The translations under genes were made by a program, and so were the position numbers. A stretch of DNA of 64,000 nt. Source: an uncultured Flavobacteriales bacterium (lineage in GTDB: Bacteria; Bacteroidota; Bacteroidia; Flavobacteriales_D; Sanyastnellaceae). The stretch covers positions 1-64,000 of the forward strand of contig CALKGK010000012.1 of assembly GCA_938085105.1 (NCBI GenBank), given 5' to 3'. Under the pieces are notes generated by a model, which ran no database searches, had not been told where the DNA came from, and saw nothing but the letters and a program-made list of their open reading frames with translations. Of the stretch, positions 26,819 through 34,966 are shown piece by piece. Position 1 is the stretch's first letter; every line of letters begins with the position of its first letter.

Positions 26819-28666
26819 TTATTTCTTTAACCACTTGGCTTCGAAAGGATTTCTTGCATTAGGATTTCCTGGACTTTCCATGATTTGAAAAGGCAAACGA
26901 ACAATGGCACAAACACCGGCAGATTGTCCTTTTGAAGTATACTTGTCTATGATTTCAAAGGGGGTGTAGTTCTCTCCTTGACAGAGGATACTCATTCGCT
27001 GTTGGATGAGTTTGATTCCAACAGAAGTGCGCATTTTGCTCAGACTTTTGGGTTGATTCGGTTTTGTATGAGGCTTCTTTTGTCTTCCCAAACCGTTATC
27101 GTCCACCCGCACTTCAATGTGGTTTTGACAATGGATGAACTCGATCAGTAACTTTGGCTTTCGCGATTTCAAATTTTGCAAACCATGAATGATGGCATTT
27201 TCAATCAAGGGTTGAATGAGCATGTTTGGTAAACTGATTTCCTTCATGTTGATGTTTTTAGAACAATAAATTTGAATGTCTATACTGCCCTGTAGCCGAA
27301 GGTTCTCCATTACGAGGAAGGCGTTCAGGGCAGTACATTCTTCATACATGAGAATAAAGTCATTCTTGGGCTGATGAAGCATTTGCCTCATGAGTCGGCC
27401 AAAGTTCACGATGTACTTGCTCGCCGTAGTATTTCTTCTTCTGAGGATGAGTGAGTTGATGTTATTCAATGAATTGGCAATGTAGTGGGGTTTGAGCTGT
27501 AAGAGGAATAGTTTCTGTCGAACATCATCCAGTTGAGTGCTGAGTTTTTTGTTTTCTTCTTGCAGCGCAATCTTGGCCAGGTTGGCGCGCTCCTTTTGCT
27601 CATAGAACAGTCTTTTTTCTTCCGAAATACCACGCATTCGGAAGGAAATCGCCAAACCAATAAATACACACTCTATTCCTGATCCGAGCGTCATTCCGTT
27701 TTGAGTGATCCAATTCCAAGGAAGTACACCAAAATCTTTTAAAATGTACAGTACCACACCACAACTAAAGAAACTCCAAGCCAATAAAAAGATTCCGGCA
27801 CCTTCATGTCCTCTTCGATAAGCGAGCAAGGTTACCCAAGTGATCCAAACTGCGGCTAACAGGTTGTTCCAAATGAGGACAAAATAGGACCAAGTTCCCA
27901 AGCCCATCAAACTCAGCACAACCGAAATACCACCAACAAGGTAAAAGCACCTCACAATCCAAGAAATCGAACGGTTTTCATGTTTTTCGTTGATAAAATG
28001 TTGGATGAAGAATAAACTTCCAACCAAGCTAAGATTAGCACAAACGACTACGGTGGTGCATTCAGACAAAAATGTAAAGGTCTCCAAATAATCAGCGCCA
28101 AAGGCATGAACGCTTAATTGTGCCAAAGCAATTCCCACACACATAACAGAAAAATTTCTAAAATTCTTTTCTCCGTTGTACCAATAGATGCTGAGCGATA
28201 CAGTAATAACCAAAAAGATGATGCCCAAATAAAGTCCAAGGAACATACCGATGTTCTGTCGGTATTCTAGAAATTCATTGGCCGACATACAGGTGATGGC
28301 TGCGGGACCAAAATGGTAGGAGTTGTTGACCAATACCAAAGAGTCTCTGAACGGAGGTTTGATCCATACTTTTCCACCAAATAGGAGTTTTAATGGGGTG
28401 ATTTTTTCTATTCTTTTTTCAGAGGTGTAAAGCTTAAGATTCCTTATCAGAGGGTTGTTGGAGACGATGAAAACGGGCTCTTCATCTTGAATGGTTTCTG
28501 AACTCTCACGTTCAAAAAGAAGTTCGAGCTGTGATTCTTTAACCGAGAAATCCTCCTGTGCAGATTCAACATTTAAAAGCGCCTCGATGTGCTGACACCC
28601 AAAAGCATGGATAGCACAAGTCACTCCAAGAAGGAGCACAAAAACGTAGCGGTAAAATAAAGTCAT
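26819..28666 (-). CDS. 7TM-DISM sensor histidine kinase (LytS/His_kinase type)
   Basis: A 615-residue protein with signal sequence (1-21), a periplasmic 7TMR-DISM-type domain (about 40-130), seven hydrophobic helices from about 138 to 343 with the typical 7TM-DISM spacing, a coiled coil (345-390) and the His_kinase domain LQLKPHYIANSLNNINSLI with His394. The usual motif is NPHFLFN, here KPHYIAN. The ATPase part has LPNMLIQPLIENAIIHG and VDDNGLG. Such kinases normally act on LytTR regulators; none is adjacent, but one lies at 57708. It is a single-gene unit. Confidence 0.88.
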   Translation of the reverse strand: MTLFYRYVFVLLLGVTCAIHAFGCQHIEALLNVESAQEDFSVKESQLELLFERESSETIQDEEPVFIVSNNPLIRNLKLYTSEKRIEKITPLKLLFGGKVWIKPPFRDSLVLVNNSYHFGPAAITCMSANEFLEYRQNIGMFLGLYLGIIFLVITVSLSIYWYNGEKNFRNFSVMCVGIALAQLSVHAFGADYLETFTFLSECTTVVVCANLSLVGSLFFIQHFINEKHENRSISWIVRCFYLVGGISVVLSLMGLGTWSYFVLIWNNLLAAVWITWVTLLAYRRGHEGAGIFLLAWSFFSCGVVLYILKDFGVLPWNWITQNGMTLGSGIECVFIGLAISFRMRGISEEKRLFYEQKERANLAKIALQEENKKLSTQLDDVRQKLFLLQLKPHYIANSLNNINSLILRRRNTTASKYIVNFGRLMRQMLHQPKNDFILMYEECTALNAFLVMENLRLQGSIDIQIYCSKNINMKEISLPNMLIQPLIENAIIHGLQNLKSRKPKLLIEFIHCQNHIEVRVDDNGLGRQKKPHTKPNQPKSLSKMRTSVGIKLIQQRMSILCQGENYTPFEIIDKYTSKGQSAGVCAIVRLPFQIMESPGNPNARNPFEAKWLKK

Positions 28667-28771
28667 TGCTTCAGGAGTTCCCAGATCAGCGGGCTGAAGC
28701 TAAATCAGACAGAAATGATAACACGTTCTAGTTTGTAAACGACAAGTGGAAGTTTGCGAGCGTTAGCCCTA

Positions 28772-30292
28772 TCAATACCCGAACCTTCTTCGAATCACCA
28801 ACTCCAACTTTCGTTTGTAGTCTTCTTGCAGCCAGTTGAGGTAGTTTTCGGTGGTTTTGGCAATGCAGTAGGAGTATTGCTTCACGCGAAATTCAATGTC
28901 TTGCTCCAAGATGTCGATGAGTTCGAGTCCGTCCCAAAGTTCTTCGCTGTTCGTTTCCACCATATCGGCATGCTGCTCAATGCTGTTTTCGATGGCGCGT
29001 TTTGGTCGGTCTCCCGCACGGGTTACGCGCAAGTACTCTTCCTTCATGTTGAATTCTTCGCCCTTGTAGCCTTTGAAAAGCGCGCGCACCTTGTTGGGCA
29101 TTTCATACACAAACTCCTTTTCAATCTCTTCGTCAGAATAGAGTCCGTCGATATACGAGTTGGGCGATTTGAAGATCTCCTGCCAATTCACATGGGAGTC
29201 CCAGAGATCAAATCTTCGGCAATTGTTGCCCAAATCAATTACATTGAAGTCTTTTTTGTTCGGCAAAACACGCGACCCCCTTCCAATCATTTGGTGGTAG
29301 AGGGTGAGGGATTTGGTAGCGCGGTTGAGGATGATAGTTTGCACCGTTGGCTCATCGAAACCGGTGGTGAGGATGCTCACGGAACTCAAAATAGCGTCGG
29401 GCTTTTCCTTGAACCAGCGCAAAATTTCTTCCCGTTCTTTTTCGCTGTGGGTATTGTCGAGATGACGAATTTCATACCCTTCATCCAAAAACATCTGATA
29501 CACCTGCTTGGAGGTATTGATCCCGTTGTTGAAGATCAGTGTTTTGGTTCCCTTGGCCTTTTCTTCATAAGCATAGAGCAGTTTCTCTTGCATGAAGTAA
29601 TTCCCGTAGAGGCGCTCCGAAGAACTCACGGTATAATCTCCGTTGATTCCGATCTTCAAAGAGCGAAGGTTAACGTCGTAGCTGTATGTGGTTGCCTTTG
29701 CCAAAAATCCGCTATCCACCAACGTTTTGATGCTTTCTCCAACAATCAATTCATTGTAATTGTCGTTGAGCGGAAGCTTGATGTTCGAACTGAGTGGGGT
29801 AGCGGTCACCCCAAGAATGATTTGTTTTTGAAAGAAGCCAAACAATTTCCTGAAGGAGTTGTAGTGGGCCTCATCCACAATCACCAAACCAACGTCTTTC
29901 ATTTCCACCTTCTCATCGTTCAAACGATTGTTCAAGGTTTCCACCATGGCAACAAAGCAGAAGTAGTCTTTTTCATCCTTCAGCTCTTTGACCTTGCTGT
30001 TGATGATTTTGTTTTTTACACCTATGTCTGTCAGCATCTTGCTGGTTTGCGCTAGAAGCTCAATACGGTGGGTAAGGATGAGTACTTTCTTCTTGGTTTC
30101 AAGGATGTATCGCTTGGCGATTTCACTGAAGATCACTGTTTTACCACCGCCAGTAGGCAGTTGAAAAAGCAGGTTGTAATCTTCGGGATACTTCCGGATA
30201 CGTTCAAAAATCTGGTCAATAGCATTGATCTGATATTCGTAAAGTTTCTTCCCTTCGTTCTGTTCCAATTGCTCGAAAATATCCTCTGACAT
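28772..30292 (-). CDS. SF2 DEAD/DEAH helicase, RadD/type III Res-like
   Basis: Starting at the ATG at 30292 gives 506 residues; a longer frame to 30403 runs into the promoter region of the divergent gene. Motifs: PTGGGKT (46-52), VIVDEAHYNS (DEAH 140-143), TATP (163-166), SILTTGFDEP and HQMIGRGSR. The C-terminal ~150 residues are charged with no zinc-finger. Order and spacing resemble RadD and the ResIII helicase of type III restriction systems, but no methylase or other restriction subunit is nearby, so a DNA-repair or R-loop role is more likely. It is divergent from the uracil-DNA glycosylase gene. Confidence 0.8.
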   Translation of the reverse strand: MSEDIFEQLEQNEGKKLYEYQINAIDQIFERIRKYPEDYNLLFQLPTGGGKTVIFSEIAKRYILETKKKVLILTHRIELLAQTSKMLTDIGVKNKIINSKVKELKDEKDYFCFVAMVETLNNRLNDEKVEMKDVGLVIVDEAHYNSFRKLFGFFQKQIILGVTATPLSSNIKLPLNDNYNELIVGESIKTLVDSGFLAKATTYSYDVNLRSLKIGINGDYTVSSSERLYGNYFMQEKLLYAYEEKAKGTKTLIFNNGINTSKQVYQMFLDEGYEIRHLDNTHSEKEREEILRWFKEKPDAILSSVSILTTGFDEPTVQTIILNRATKSLTLYHQMIGRGSRVLPNKKDFNVIDLGNNCRRFDLWDSHVNWQEIFKSPNSYIDGLYSDEEIEKEFVYEMPNKVRALFKGYKGEEFNMKEEYLRVTRAGDRPKRAIENSIEQHADMVETNSEELWDGLELIDILEQDIEFRVKQYSYCIAKTTENYLNWLQEDYKRKLELVIRRRFGY

Positions 30293-30423
30293 GCGGTAGA
30301 CGACTTTTTTTTGGTGATTTGCAAAGATACCCACAATTAAATGGGAGACAAAATGAATTGCAGGGGTAAATGAAAAAAGTCCAAATTCCTTCATTTTTCG
30401 CACTCATTTTTCACCTTTGTTGC

Positions 30424-31086
30424 ATGATAGCAAGCTTAGAACCTTCTTGGAGGGCAGCATTGAGTGATGAACTGAATGCCCCTTACTTCCAAAGGCTGGA
30501 ATCTATGGTCAATGAGGCCTATGCAGAAGGGGTGTGTTTCCCCCCAAAGTCGGAGATTTTTCGGGCTTTTGATCTTTGTCCGCTCGAAGAAGTAAAGGTG
30601 CTCATTTTGGGACAAGACCCCTACATTCAATCCGGACAAGCGAACGGACTCGCTTTTTCTGTGAGGGAAGGAATGCCCTTTCCCCCAAGTTTGAGAAACA
30701 TCCACAAGACCTTGCTTGAGAGCAATGCTTTGACTGAAGAGTTCAGTGGAGATCTCAGTGCTTGGGCCAAACAGGGAGTGCTTTTGCTGAATGCTTGCTT
30801 GACAGTGAAAGCGGGAGAGAGCAACTCGCATCAGCATTTTCCCTGGGACCAATTCACCGATGCAGTGATTCGCGTTTTGAATGAAAAGAAAAGAGGAACG
30901 GTCTTCCTGCTTTGGGGGAGTTTTGCTCAGAAGAAGGCCAAGATGGTGGATGAAAAAGCCAATCTTGTTTTGAAAGCTCCGCATCCATCTCCGCTCAGCG
31001 CTTATCGCGGATTTTTCACCTGCAATCATTTTAATTTGGCGAATGATTACCTTGTTCAACAAAATCAAACCCCCATCCGATGGTGA
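30424..31086 (+). CDS. ung: Uracil-DNA glycosylase, variant GQDPYI motif
   Basis: Ung removes uracil from DNA to begin base-excision repair. The ATG at 30424 gives 220 residues; the extension to 30370 is not conserved-looking. Motif A is GQDPYI with catalytic Asp65, Tyr67 and Ile68, where almost all Ung enzymes have His. Other blocks match well: SWAKQGVLLLNACLTVKAG, FLLWGSFAQKK and HPSPLSAYRGFF with His187. The C-terminal DNA-intercalating loop is HPSPLSAYR. The His-to-Ile change removes a backbone-phosphate contact and may tune activity; two base changes would be needed, so it is not a simple reading error. Overlaps the lipoprotein gene by seven bases. Confidence 0.93.
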   Translation: MIASLEPSWRAALSDELNAPYFQRLESMVNEAYAEGVCFPPKSEIFRAFDLCPLEEVKVLILGQDPYIQSGQANGLAFSVREGMPFPPSLRNIHKTLLESNALTEEFSGDLSAWAKQGVLLLNACLTVKAGESNSHQHFPWDQFTDAVIRVLNEKKRGTVFLLWGSFAQKKAKMVDEKANLVLKAPHPSPLSAYRGFFTCNHFNLANDYLVQQNQTPIRW

Positions 31087-31841
31087 ACCGTTTCCGTTTG
31101 TGCTCCGTTTTCATTTTAAGTGCCTTGTGCTTGTTTTCTTGCCGAAAGGAAGAAGATCAAGACCTGCCCGTAATTTCTTCTCCTGCTTGGGACTTGTCTG
31201 ATGGCAGTTTTTTCGAGAACGACACACTCTATGTGCTGGCCAATAACGCATTACGTTTTTCAGCAGACCTGAGCGACGATGAAGCGTTGAATCAATACCG
31301 TTTGCGTTTCGACCCCGAGAGCAGTTCAGAATTGCATCCCGATCAAGGGAATTATCTTTTTCAAGACATCTCGTCTTTGAATGGGACAGAAGGGGAGGTG
31401 ACCTTCGATGTTACTTTGGGTGAATTGCTTCGCGGTTCTTGGAATTTTGAGTTGAGTTTGTTGGATGAATCGGGAAAACAAGCCTCACCTTATGCTCAAG
31501 CCGTGGAAATTCTAAATCCCAACCTTCCCGTCTTGCAATTGGACAGTTTGGGCAGTTCCACCTCTTTTCAAAACCTCAATTTTTCGGTAGGAGCTTCTTT
31601 CCTCATGCATGGAAACGTTTCCTGTCAGCAGCCCTTGGATTATTTGGAACTCACCTATTTCCAAGGTGGAAATTCTTTGGGTACGTCCAACTTCTTTTTG
31701 AGCGGAACGTCTTTTGATTTGACGGAATTGGGAACACTTGCTTTGCCGGGCAATTTGGAAGGGGATTTCACGCTTCACGCTACTTTTTATTCGCAGGACA
31801 ATTTGGGCTTGAAGACGGTCATGAGTGGAACGGTGAATTGA
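31080..31841 (+). CDS. DUF4625-like lipoprotein
   Basis: A 253-residue lipoprotein. The signal ends in LCLFSC with lipobox Cys near residue 21. The mature part has two similar halves of beta-rich sequence: DTLYVLANNALRFSADLSDDEALNQYRLRF and SSTSFQNLNFSVGASFLMHG, patterned like the DUF4625 Ig-like lipoproteins of Bacteroidota, which carry DxTIYVGxxxHF-type repeats. Function is unknown; it would be anchored in the outer membrane. Its start overlaps the ung stop by seven bases. Confidence 0.65.
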   Translation: MVNRFRLCSVFILSALCLFSCRKEEDQDLPVISSPAWDLSDGSFFENDTLYVLANNALRFSADLSDDEALNQYRLRFDPESSSELHPDQGNYLFQDISSLNGTEGEVTFDVTLGELLRGSWNFELSLLDESGKQASPYAQAVEILNPNLPVLQLDSLGSSTSFQNLNFSVGASFLMHGNVSCQQPLDYLELTYFQGGNSLGTSNFFLSGTSFDLTELGTLALPGNLEGDFTLHATFYSQDNLGLKTVMSGTVN

Positions 31842-31843
31842 GC

Positions 31844-32170
31844 TTATTCCTCCAATTCATCTTCAATCATCCACAAGGTTTCCTGCATTTCGCCCGCGGC
31901 TTTTAATTCTTTGGTGGACTTGGCAAGTTCAATTCCTGCCTCAACAATGGTTTTTGCTTCTTCGAAACGCGCTTCTTCAAAAAGCCACAGCCCAACTTGA
32001 TGATATGCCCCAAGGTAATCGGCTTGCTTTTCTAGCAGTGATAAGCCCGCATTGATGGCTTCCTCTTTTTTGCCTTCTTTGGCCAATTCTAGCGTCAATG
32101 CGTAGTTCAGAAAAGCGTCTTCGGGCTGTTCTGTGAGCATGTCTAGGAGCAATTCTTTACGCGTTTTCAT
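31844..32170 (-). CDS. Tetratricopeptide-repeat protein
   Basis: A 108-residue helical protein with three TPR-like helix pairs, for example DAFLNYALTLELAKEGKKEEAINAGLSLLEKQADYLGAYHQVGLWLFEEARFEEAKTIVEAGIELA. The spacing of small residues (A, G, Y) at TPR positions is clear. It has no signal peptide. It overlaps the WD40 gene by 14 bases, so the two are probably partners or at least co-translated. Convergent with the lipoprotein gene two bases away. Confidence 0.75.
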   Translation of the reverse strand: MKTRKELLLDMLTEQPEDAFLNYALTLELAKEGKKEEAINAGLSLLEKQADYLGAYHQVGLWLFEEARFEEAKTIVEAGIELAKSTKELKAAGEMQETLWMIEDELEE

Positions 32171-33074
32171 CTATTTTCCAGAAAATTATTCGTCGGTCAT
32201 CACCCGCACTCACCAATATTTCGAGTTCTTCGTTCCAAATCAAGGAATTGATGGAATGGGTGTGCATGTTCAATTGGGGGCGGCGAGCTCGGTGGAGTAA
32301 ATCCATGCTATCCAAATCCCACAGGGCAAGCGTCTTGTCCCTACTCGCACTCACCAAATACTTGTTTTTCAAGATTTTGAGATCATAAATTCCAAAGTTG
32401 TGCGCAGGAATGGCCAAAACTTCTTCAAAGTTGTCTTTTTTCCATAAACGAAGGTATCCGTCCTTCCCGCCGCTAATCAAAACCTTCTTTTTCGGATGCT
32501 TGAGCAAAGGGAAAACCCCTCCTTCGTGGGCTTTCCATTCTGCGATGGTGTTGAAGAAGACATCGTCCAAAACCGTTGCCATTCCGTTGCTCTGACCAAT
32601 AAAGATCTTTCCATCTTCCAAAGCTTCGATGCATCGAATTTTCGATGGTGCCATCACAATGGTTCGGTAGAGTTTCATTTCAGGATACTTCCAAATTTGG
32701 AGCTTTCCCGCTCCGCCACCGCTCAGTAAAAGCACCTTTCCATCTTGGTTTTTCACCCTTAAAAAAGAGAACACTCCTTTTTCATGAACTTGAAGCAAGC
32801 GAAGCTCCTTGGAGGCCTTGAGGTCGATGAGGTGGATTCCACCCAAGCTATTTCCCAGAAGCAGTAAGTTTTGCTCTTGGTCGTGCTCAATGGTAAAACA
32901 AGGCTGTTCGAGTCGGACACTGAAAGGACTCGCGCTCATCGTTTTGAGGTCCCATTCTGCCAGAAAACGATCGCCCGAACAAGTGAAGATGCTGTTCTTT
33001 GACTTACCTAAACTTGAATCGTAAATCGGACCTGTATGTCCTTTGGCCTCGCCTATTTTGATCAAACTACTCAC
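32157..33074 (-). CDS. WD40-repeat protein
   Basis: The 305-residue product is a beta-propeller with about six or seven WD40 blades; blade ends include IFTCSGDRFLAEWDLKT, VLISGGKDGYLRLWKKD, YLVSASRDKTLALWDLDS and ILVSAGDDRRIIFWKID. No other domain or signal sequence is visible. The start is GTG at 33074; no ATG exists upstream in the frame. It is coupled to the TPR gene. WD40 and TPR proteins act as scaffolds, and the pair could form a complex, but no client is evident. Confidence 0.85.
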   Translation of the reverse strand: MSSLIKIGEAKGHTGPIYDSSLGKSKNSIFTCSGDRFLAEWDLKTMSASPFSVRLEQPCFTIEHDQEQNLLLLGNSLGGIHLIDLKASKELRLLQVHEKGVFSFLRVKNQDGKVLLLSGGGAGKLQIWKYPEMKLYRTIVMAPSKIRCIEALEDGKIFIGQSNGMATVLDDVFFNTIAEWKAHEGGVFPLLKHPKKKVLISGGKDGYLRLWKKDNFEEVLAIPAHNFGIYDLKILKNKYLVSASRDKTLALWDLDSMDLLHRARRPQLNMHTHSINSLIWNEELEILVSAGDDRRIIFWKIDENA

Positions 33075-33088
33075 GCTTCAAAGATACA

Positions 33089-33119
33089 TTGCGAAAACGA
33101 AATGAGCAGCCTATCTTAG
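33089..33119 (+). promoter_or_regulatory. Promoter-like TTG-N20-TATCTTAG
   Basis: TTG at 33089-33091 and TATCTTAG at 33112-33119 (one mismatch from TAnnTTTG) lie 20 bases apart. The box ends seven bases before the ATG of the 27-residue peptide at 33127, giving an almost leaderless mRNA. Confidence 0.4.
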
Positions 33120-33126
33120 CAATACT

Positions 33127-33210
33127 ATGAACAAGATTTTTGCCGCCGCCGCCGTACTCATTGTCATTCTCTACATCATCAATCGTGTGAAATTACGCAA
33201 GGGAGAGTAG
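33127..33210 (+). CDS. 27-residue single-pass membrane peptide
   Basis: A short frame reading MNKIFAAAAVLIVILY then IINRVKLRKGE: an N-terminal Lys, about 18 hydrophobic residues and a basic tail, the layout of a small bitopic membrane protein. The promoter-like site just upstream and the high hydrophobicity make it credible, but at this length chance remains possible. It lies in the gap between the divergent WD40 gene and hisS and ends 48 bases before hisS. Function unknown. Confidence 0.5.
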   Translation: MNKIFAAAAVLIVILYIINRVKLRKGE

Positions 33211-33232
33211 GCGGCTTACGTCGCAGTTTTTG

Positions 33233-33240
33233 TAGTTTTG
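33233..33240 (+). promoter_or_regulatory. Promoter -7 box TAGTTTTG for hisS
   Basis: A perfect TAnnTTTG box 18 bases before the hisS ATG at 33259. It overlaps an upstream in-frame GTG/ATG-like start at 33238, which favours 33259 as the true start. No exact TTG is found 17 bases upstream. Confidence 0.45.
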
Positions 33241-33258
33241 CGCCACAACTCTAAGCGC

Positions 33259-34623
33259 ATGTCAAAACCCTCCATATTGAAAGGAACCCGTGACTTTGGA
33301 CCAGAAGTCATGGTGAAAAGAAACTACATTTTCGACACCATTCGCAGTACTTTCGAACGCTTCGGATTTCTACCCATTGAAACTCCTGCCATGGAGCGCA
33401 TCGAAACCCTCACGGGCAAATACGGTGAAGAAGGCGATCAGTTGATTTTTAAGATCCTGAACAATGGCGATTTCTTGTCCAAGGCAGATCAAGAAGCCAT
33501 TGAGCAAGGCGATTCCAAAAAAACGAGTTTCAGCATTTCAAAAAAGGCATTGCGCTATGACCTAACGGTGCCCTTTGCCCGTTTTGTGGTGATGAACCAA
33601 AGTGCATTGAGCTTTCCCTTCAAGAGGTACCAAATTCAACCCGTTTGGCGAGGTGATCGCCCTGGAAGAGGTCGTTACCAAGAATTCTATCAATGCGATG
33701 TGGACGTTGTGGGAAGTGATAGCTTGATCAATGAAGTGGAGCTGATTCAAATTTTTGATGAGGTATTAAGCAACTTGTCCATTCCCAATTTCAAGATTAA
33801 ACTGAACAACCGCAAAATTTTGGCCGGACTAGCTGAAAAGATTGGAGCAGGGGATAAGATGACGGAGATGTGTGTTGCCATCGATAAGCTCGATAAGATT
33901 GGCGAAGAAAAGGTGAAGGAAGAACTTCAACAACGCGGATTTGATACAGAACAAATCGATGGTCTTTCTCCCGTTTTTGCTTTGCCCAACAACACCAAGG
34001 CGGCCTTAGAAATGATGTCCGAAACCTTAGCTGGAAATGAGCTTGGAGAAAAAGGGTTGGAAGAATTGCGTTACGTTTTGTCTCGCTGCGAACAGCTTGG
34101 AGTAGCTCAAGAGAGTTTGGAGTTTGATCCCTTGCTCGCTCGTGGATTGAATTATTACACCGGAGCGATCTTTGAAGTGAAGGTCGAAGGAGCTAGTGTA
34201 GGAAGCATTTGCGGCGGTGGTCGCTACGACGATCTTACGGGAATTTTCGGTTTGCCGAATGTATCTGGTGTGGGCATCTCGTTTGGGGCCGATCGTATTT
34301 ACGATGTACTGGAAGAATTGAACCTCTTTCCAGCAAGCACCAAAGAGACGGTGAAATTGCTTTTCGTGAATTTTGGGGAAGAAGAAGCCTTGTATTGCAT
34401 GAAACTTTTGAGAGAGCTGAGAGCAAAGGGTTTACGTGCCGAGATCTACCCAAGTGCTGCCAAGATGGCCAAGCAGATGAAGTATGCCAACGACAAAAGT
34501 ATTCCTTATGTCGCCGTAGTGGGATCAAGAGAAATGGAAACAGGCACGATAGCCGTCAAGAACATGGAGACAGGCGAACAGTCGGCTGTAGAACGTAATG
34601 AGCTCTTAGAATTTTTGGCCTAA
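33259..34623 (+). CDS. hisS: Histidyl-tRNA synthetase
   Basis: HisRS charges tRNA-His. The 454-residue product (start MSKPSILKGTRDFGPE) has class II motif 1 region, motif 2 with WRGDRPGRGRYQEFYQCDVDVVG, the histidine-specific block ARGLNYYTGAIFEV and GGGRYDDL near the end of the catalytic domain, then the anticodon-binding domain from about residue 360. Length is slightly above the E. coli enzyme because of an insertion after motif 2, as in other Bacteroidota. It is followed by two plus-strand terminators. Confidence 0.97.
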   Translation: MSKPSILKGTRDFGPEVMVKRNYIFDTIRSTFERFGFLPIETPAMERIETLTGKYGEEGDQLIFKILNNGDFLSKADQEAIEQGDSKKTSFSISKKALRYDLTVPFARFVVMNQSALSFPFKRYQIQPVWRGDRPGRGRYQEFYQCDVDVVGSDSLINEVELIQIFDEVLSNLSIPNFKIKLNNRKILAGLAEKIGAGDKMTEMCVAIDKLDKIGEEKVKEELQQRGFDTEQIDGLSPVFALPNNTKAALEMMSETLAGNELGEKGLEELRYVLSRCEQLGVAQESLEFDPLLARGLNYYTGAIFEVKVEGASVGSICGGGRYDDLTGIFGLPNVSGVGISFGADRIYDVLEELNLFPASTKETVKLLFVNFGEEEALYCMKLLRELRAKGLRAEIYPSAAKMAKQMKYANDKSIPYVAVVGSREMETGTIAVKNMETGEQSAVERNELLEFLA

Positions 34624-34671
34624 ATAATTTTGGCTTCTTGAAGCGAAAGGAATAATGTTCGCCAAAGTTTT

Positions 34672-34790
34672 TATTTTTGGTGACAGGAAAAGGGAGAAAT
34701 GATCCCTCAGCTCCAAGACTTTGCTACCGTCACTAAGTGACATACTAATTTAAAACATGGACAAGCCCTTTCAATTTGATAGGGCTTTTT
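34672..34790 (+). ncRNA. Candidate structured small RNA A after hisS
   Basis: A perfect TAnnTTTG box (TATTTTTG, 34672-34679) precedes a stretch with three stem-loops: AGGGA-N7-TCCCT near 34691, the palindrome GTCACT-A-AGTGAC near 34728-34740, and a terminator AAGCCCT-N11-AGGGCTT with a T run at 34763-34790. It could be a discrete transcript of about 105 nucleotides, or just the 3' end of the hisS mRNA. A 13-codon reading frame starts inside the first stem and has a purine-rich leader. Confidence 0.35.
34763..34790 (+). terminator. Intrinsic terminator
   Basis: Seven-base-pair stem AAGCCCT/AGGGCTT with an 11-base loop followed by five T residues on the plus strand; no T run follows it on the minus strand. 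It ends hisS transcription or the candidate RNA before it. Confidence 0.75.
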
Positions 34791-34843
34791 CATGCTTGTA
34801 ATTTTAAGACGTTCTTCGGTTTTCGAGCTATTATGTAATGGTG

Positions 34844-34944
34844 TATGTTTGGCACTTAAACGAATGTCTAATGCATGCTACCTGTCAGTGGATAAGGAAT
34901 TATCAACTAACAGTGAAGGACCCCACTCTGAGATGGGGTTTTTT
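34844..34944 (+). ncRNA. Candidate structured small RNA B between two terminators
   Basis: The gap after the first terminator holds a perfect -7 box TATGTTTG (34844-34851) with a weak TTTC in the -33 position, then about 90 bases with nested pairing (CTGT...ACAG around GATA...TATC, 34881-34912) and a second plus-strand terminator. A second terminator only 130 bases after the first on the same strand suggests an independent short transcription unit. No reading frame of note is present. Confidence is modest because the promoter lacks a clear -33 element. Confidence 0.4.
34920..34944 (+). terminator. Intrinsic terminator
   Basis: Stem ACCCCA/TGGGGT with an eight-base loop and six T residues (34939-34944) on the plus strand. 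No plus-strand protein gene precedes it closely, so it probably ends the candidate small RNA. Confidence 0.75.
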
Positions 34945-34966
34945 GGTTTAAATTAGTTTTTGGAAA

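Noticed and set aside
28754-30055. 433-codon open frame on the plus strand
   Set aside because: It lies entirely antisense to the SF2 helicase, whose motifs are clear; the antisense product has no recognisable domain and no promoter.
28772-31086. Restriction-modification or defence island around the helicase and ung
   Set aside because: No methylase, nuclease or specificity subunit is present, and the neighbours are lipoprotein, TPR and WD40 genes.
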